Made by a program: the position numbers and the translations under genes. The notes beneath the pieces are model-generated. The model was not told where the DNA came from, did not search any database, and was given only the letters and a program-made list of their open reading frames with translations. A stretch of 64,000 nt of DNA from Didemnitutus sp041906465. Its GTDB lineage: Bacteria > Verrucomicrobiota > Verrucomicrobiia > Opitutales > Opitutaceae. Positions 61,869 through 64,000 of this stretch are shown here, piece after piece. The stretch spans positions 62,001 through 126,000 of the forward strand of contig JAYRJE010000011.1 in assembly GCA_041906465.1 (NCBI GenBank), written 5' to 3'. Numbering within the stretch: position 1 is the first letter of the stretch; each line of letters opens with the position of its first letter.

Positions 61869-62785
61869 AGTTCGTCATCACGGGCGCGGGCGGCGTTTTG
61901 GGGCGCGCGCTGACGCCGCGCGTCGCCACGCACGGCGGCGCGGTGCTCGGTGTCGGGCGTTCGCCGGCGCCCCCGGAGCAGTGGCCGGGGCGGGCCTGGC
62001 GGACGTGGGATATGCGCGAGCCAATGCCGACGGACGGTTGGACCGCGTGGGACGGCGCGTGCGTGGTGCATCTCGCGGGCGACACGGCCATCCGCGCAAT
62101 CGGTGCGCCACAGATCGCCGATGCCGCGCTGATTGCTCGCCGCGCCGCGCAACTCGCGCGGCGTTTGGGCGGCGGGTTGATCCTGGCGAGTTCGGCCGCG
62201 GTTTATTCCGGTTCGAAGACCGGCTATCCGGTCAACGCCTTGAGTGAGGACGATCCCACGGAGCCGCGCACGGCCTACGGCATGGCCAAGCTCGCGGCGG
62301 AGGAGGCGGCCCGCGAGGCGTTGCCGAGTGTTTGCGTGCTGCGGTTGTTTTCAGTCCTGGGCGGCGCGACCAGCGCGCGGCGCGGGCATCTGGTGGACGC
62401 GATTCTCCGCGCGCTGCGTGAGGGTGCCGCGGTCTCGCTGGCCCTCGATGCGCAGGGCCGGCCCGCGGTGCGCGATTATGTGACGCCCGACCAGTTTGCC
62501 GAGGTGGTGTTGCGGATCGCGCAGGTGCGGAGCGGATGCGCGCCCGACGACGCCGGCGAGGTGCTCAACGTGGGGAGCGGTGTGCCGACCACGACGCGGG
62601 AACTCGTGGAGCTTGCCGCCGCCGTGGCCGGGCGACCGATTCCCTGGCGGAGCGTGGAGAAAACGAATGCCGAAAGCGCGGTGCTCGTCGCCGATGTTTC
62701 GCGGCTGCGCAAATGGCTCGGTGAAGCGCCAGCGAGTTTGGTCGCGGAAGCGCTCGCCGGCATGGTGCGACGCGTTGTCGCGTGA
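61865..62785 (+). CDS. NAD-dependent epimerase/dehydratase family protein
   Basis: 306-residue extended SDR with TGAGGVLGRAL at the N-terminus, LASSAAVYSGSK, and YGMAKLAAEEAAR (Tyr-x3-Lys). It lacks close identity to RmlB or GalE in the catalytic loop; substrate unknown, presumably a nucleotide sugar of this locus. Co-translated with the SGNH gene. Last plus-strand gene of the cluster; it converges with the DUF4450-like gene. Confidence 0.85.
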   Translation: MKFVITGAGGVLGRALTPRVATHGGAVLGVGRSPAPPEQWPGRAWRTWDMREPMPTDGWTAWDGACVVHLAGDTAIRAIGAPQIADAALIARRAAQLARRLGGGLILASSAAVYSGSKTGYPVNALSEDDPTEPRTAYGMAKLAAEEAAREALPSVCVLRLFSVLGGATSARRGHLVDAILRALREGAAVSLALDAQGRPAVRDYVTPDQFAEVVLRIAQVRSGCAPDDAGEVLNVGSGVPTTTRELVELAAAVAGRPIPWRSVEKTNAESAVLVADVSRLRKWLGEAPASLVAEALAGMVRRVVA

Positions 62786-62822
62786 GGCGAATGGCGAAAT
62801 TCCGACGAATTCGCGATGCGGC

Positions 62823-64000
62823 TTACGGACGCTCGAGCGTCGCACTCATCAGGCCGATGACGACGTCGTTGGCGAGCGCGCGGATCGTGAGCGATTGGAG
62901 CTCCTTGGTCGGATCGAGCGTGAGATCAAGCACGGTCGCGGCGCCGCCGGGGACCGTGCGGCCGGCGCCCTTGAACGTGGCCGGGTCGAGCACGCGCACG
63001 GCGCCGGTTTTCAAATCCACGCGCAACGGCAGACCGCCGGGACGCGCGAACGCGAAGTCGTCGATGAAGTAGTCCTGATCGATGGGCCACCAGGTCGTCG
63101 GGTTTTCGAGCGCGAGGCGCGTGGTCGTGCCGTCGCGGTAGGTGACGACAAGTTCGCCGTTGTCGACGCGGCTTTGCATCGCCCACGTGGAACCGGCCAT
63201 CAGCAGGTAGAGCTTGCGGGCGTGACCGGCGAGCGGCGTGGTGAGCTGGCGCGGGAAGTTGTCCCATTGGGAAACGAACGCGATGTTCGGCGCGCTGGGG
63301 TCGCCCGGGGTGGCGAGCGGGACGCCGTTCGGCAGCACCAGTCGGTTGGCGTGCGCGGCGGCGGTGGTGCGGAGGCCGGCGTCGTCGAGGGCAAACGTGG
63401 CGTTCGGGTGCGTCCACGTGCCGTAGCCGTTGCGCGCGAGGGCGAGCGAGGTGAAGGCGGAGCGCGGGGAGAGGTAATCGTGGCGGAAAAGTTCCGCGAC
63501 GCGGTCGTTCAAGAGCGGGGCGAGCGCGACGGGTTCGAGTTTCCCGGGCGCGGCGACGGGGATTTTCCAGTCGGTCGTGAAGACGAGCGACGGAGCCGCG
63601 GTTTCTTCGCGAATTTCAAATTCGATCGGCTGCCACCAGCGCAAGGCGCCGTGCTCGATGCGGGCAAAGGCGGTGCGGGCGCCGGCGAGCCCCGCGGCGC
63701 GGCCCTGCAGGCGCGTGCGCACCAGCGAGACGTCCGCGAGCGCACCTTGCGGATCGGCGAACTCCGCGATGCGCGCTCCGAGATCGAGATCGAGCGCGGC
63801 ATCGCGCGCGAGGACGCGCGGCGCGGGCCGGGCGGGCGGGGGCGTGCCGATCCATTCGATGGCGACGGTGAATTTTTCGGCCGCGGGCGCGCGGATTTCG
63901 ATGCGCGGTTCGCCGACGCTCTCGGGCAGAGGGCGCCACTCGATCGGCTGGCGGTTCAGGGTGACGCGGGCGTTGCCGGCGCGGGCGGGCACCTGGAGGC
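62823..64000 (-). CDS. DUF4450-like protein, C-terminal part (cut by window edge)
   Basis: At least 392 residues, running off the right edge; the first in-window GTG is just an internal valine, so the true start lies beyond. The C-terminal part has SRVDNGELVVTYRDGTTTRL and NPTTWWPIDQDY, which match the DUF4450 family of secreted proteins from polysaccharide-using bacteria, and GHARKLYLLMAGSTWAMQSR before it. Function not established; probably linked to plant or algal glycan use. It converges with the glycan locus. Confidence 0.7.
   Translation of the reverse strand, partial: LQVPARAGNARVTLNRQPIEWRPLPESVGEPRIEIRAPAAEKFTVAIEWIGTPPPARPAPRVLARDAALDLDLGARIAEFADPQGALADVSLVRTRLQGRAAGLAGARTAFARIEHGALRWWQPIEFEIREETAAPSLVFTTDWKIPVAAPGKLEPVALAPLLNDRVAELFRHDYLSPRSAFTSLALARNGYGTWTHPNATFALDDAGLRTTAAAHANRLVLPNGVPLATPGDPSAPNIAFVSQWDNFPRQLTTPLAGHARKLYLLMAGSTWAMQSRVDNGELVVTYRDGTTTRLALENPTTWWPIDQDYFIDDFAFARPGGLPLRVDLKTGAVRVLDPATFKGAGRTVPGGAATVLDLTLDPTKELQSLTIRALANDVVIGLMSATLERP

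Overview
The window is high-GC, gene-dense bacterial chromosome DNA. No rRNA gene is present, so taxonomy is inferred. A GatCAB amidotransferase with a non-discriminating-looking AspRS, a GxxExxY-family gene, a partial DUF4450-like gene and several families of long intergenic inverted repeats together suggest Verrucomicrobiota, most likely Opitutaceae. Nearly every gene has its own long antisense open frame because third codon positions are GC-rich; those frames are not annotated.

Layout. 1-9.8 kb: an OxyR-type regulator, an alpha/beta hydrolase, gpmI and aspS (each followed by a strong terminator), a REP-associated transposase (RAYT) between 70-bp inverted hairpins, and a porin / PstS-like protein / chemoreceptor operon with a terminator-like hairpin in its leader. 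10-13.7 kb: gatC-gatA-gatB on the minus strand, interrupted by a GxxExxY gene inside inverted repeats, so that gatB now starts within a repeat. 13.8-18.6 kb: a complete trans-4-hydroxyproline catabolic operon (epimerase, FAD dehydrogenase, DapA-type deaminase, ketoglutarate-semialdehyde dehydrogenase). 18.7-28.5 kb: secreted and TPR proteins, thrS (no TGS domain, with an insertion), trmO, cysS, hemB, and a secreted protein resembling a metallopeptidase that has lost its zinc motif, lying between direct repeats. 28.7-34.2 kb: two tandem APC permeases, a DUF2062 protein, a Wza-like lipoprotein and a protein with a very acidic tail.

34.3-45 kb: pyrD, then siroheme genes (cbiX/sirB-like, cobA) diverging from or facing an assimilatory sulfate operon cysI-cysH-cysD-cysN followed by an Rrf2/CymR-like regulator, cysK and, on the opposite strand, an EpsC-type cysE: an almost complete sulfate-to-cysteine route with its own cofactor supply. 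45-50.7 kb: tRNA-Leu(GAG), an Arg/Gly-rich putative RNA-binding protein, a P-loop kinase, and a minus-strand run PLD nuclease, CPBP protease, thiL, tsaE. 50.8-54.9 kb: pyrR-pyrB-pyrC with a candidate PyrR-type leader hairpin and a cluster of ACGTGAC boxes, then an SRAP (YedK/HMCES) gene. 54.9-62.8 kb: a surface-glycan locus of three glycosyltransferases, two of them carrying an accessory beta-sandwich module, two sugar-nucleotide epimerases, an SGNH hydrolase and an internally deleted wecB remnant. The right edge cuts a DUF4450-like gene.

No prophage, CRISPR array, integron or classical insertion sequence was seen. The best candidates for something little described are the GxxExxY cassette inside gatCAB, the porin/solute-binding/chemoreceptor triad with its leader hairpin, and the beta-sandwich-tagged glycosyltransferases.
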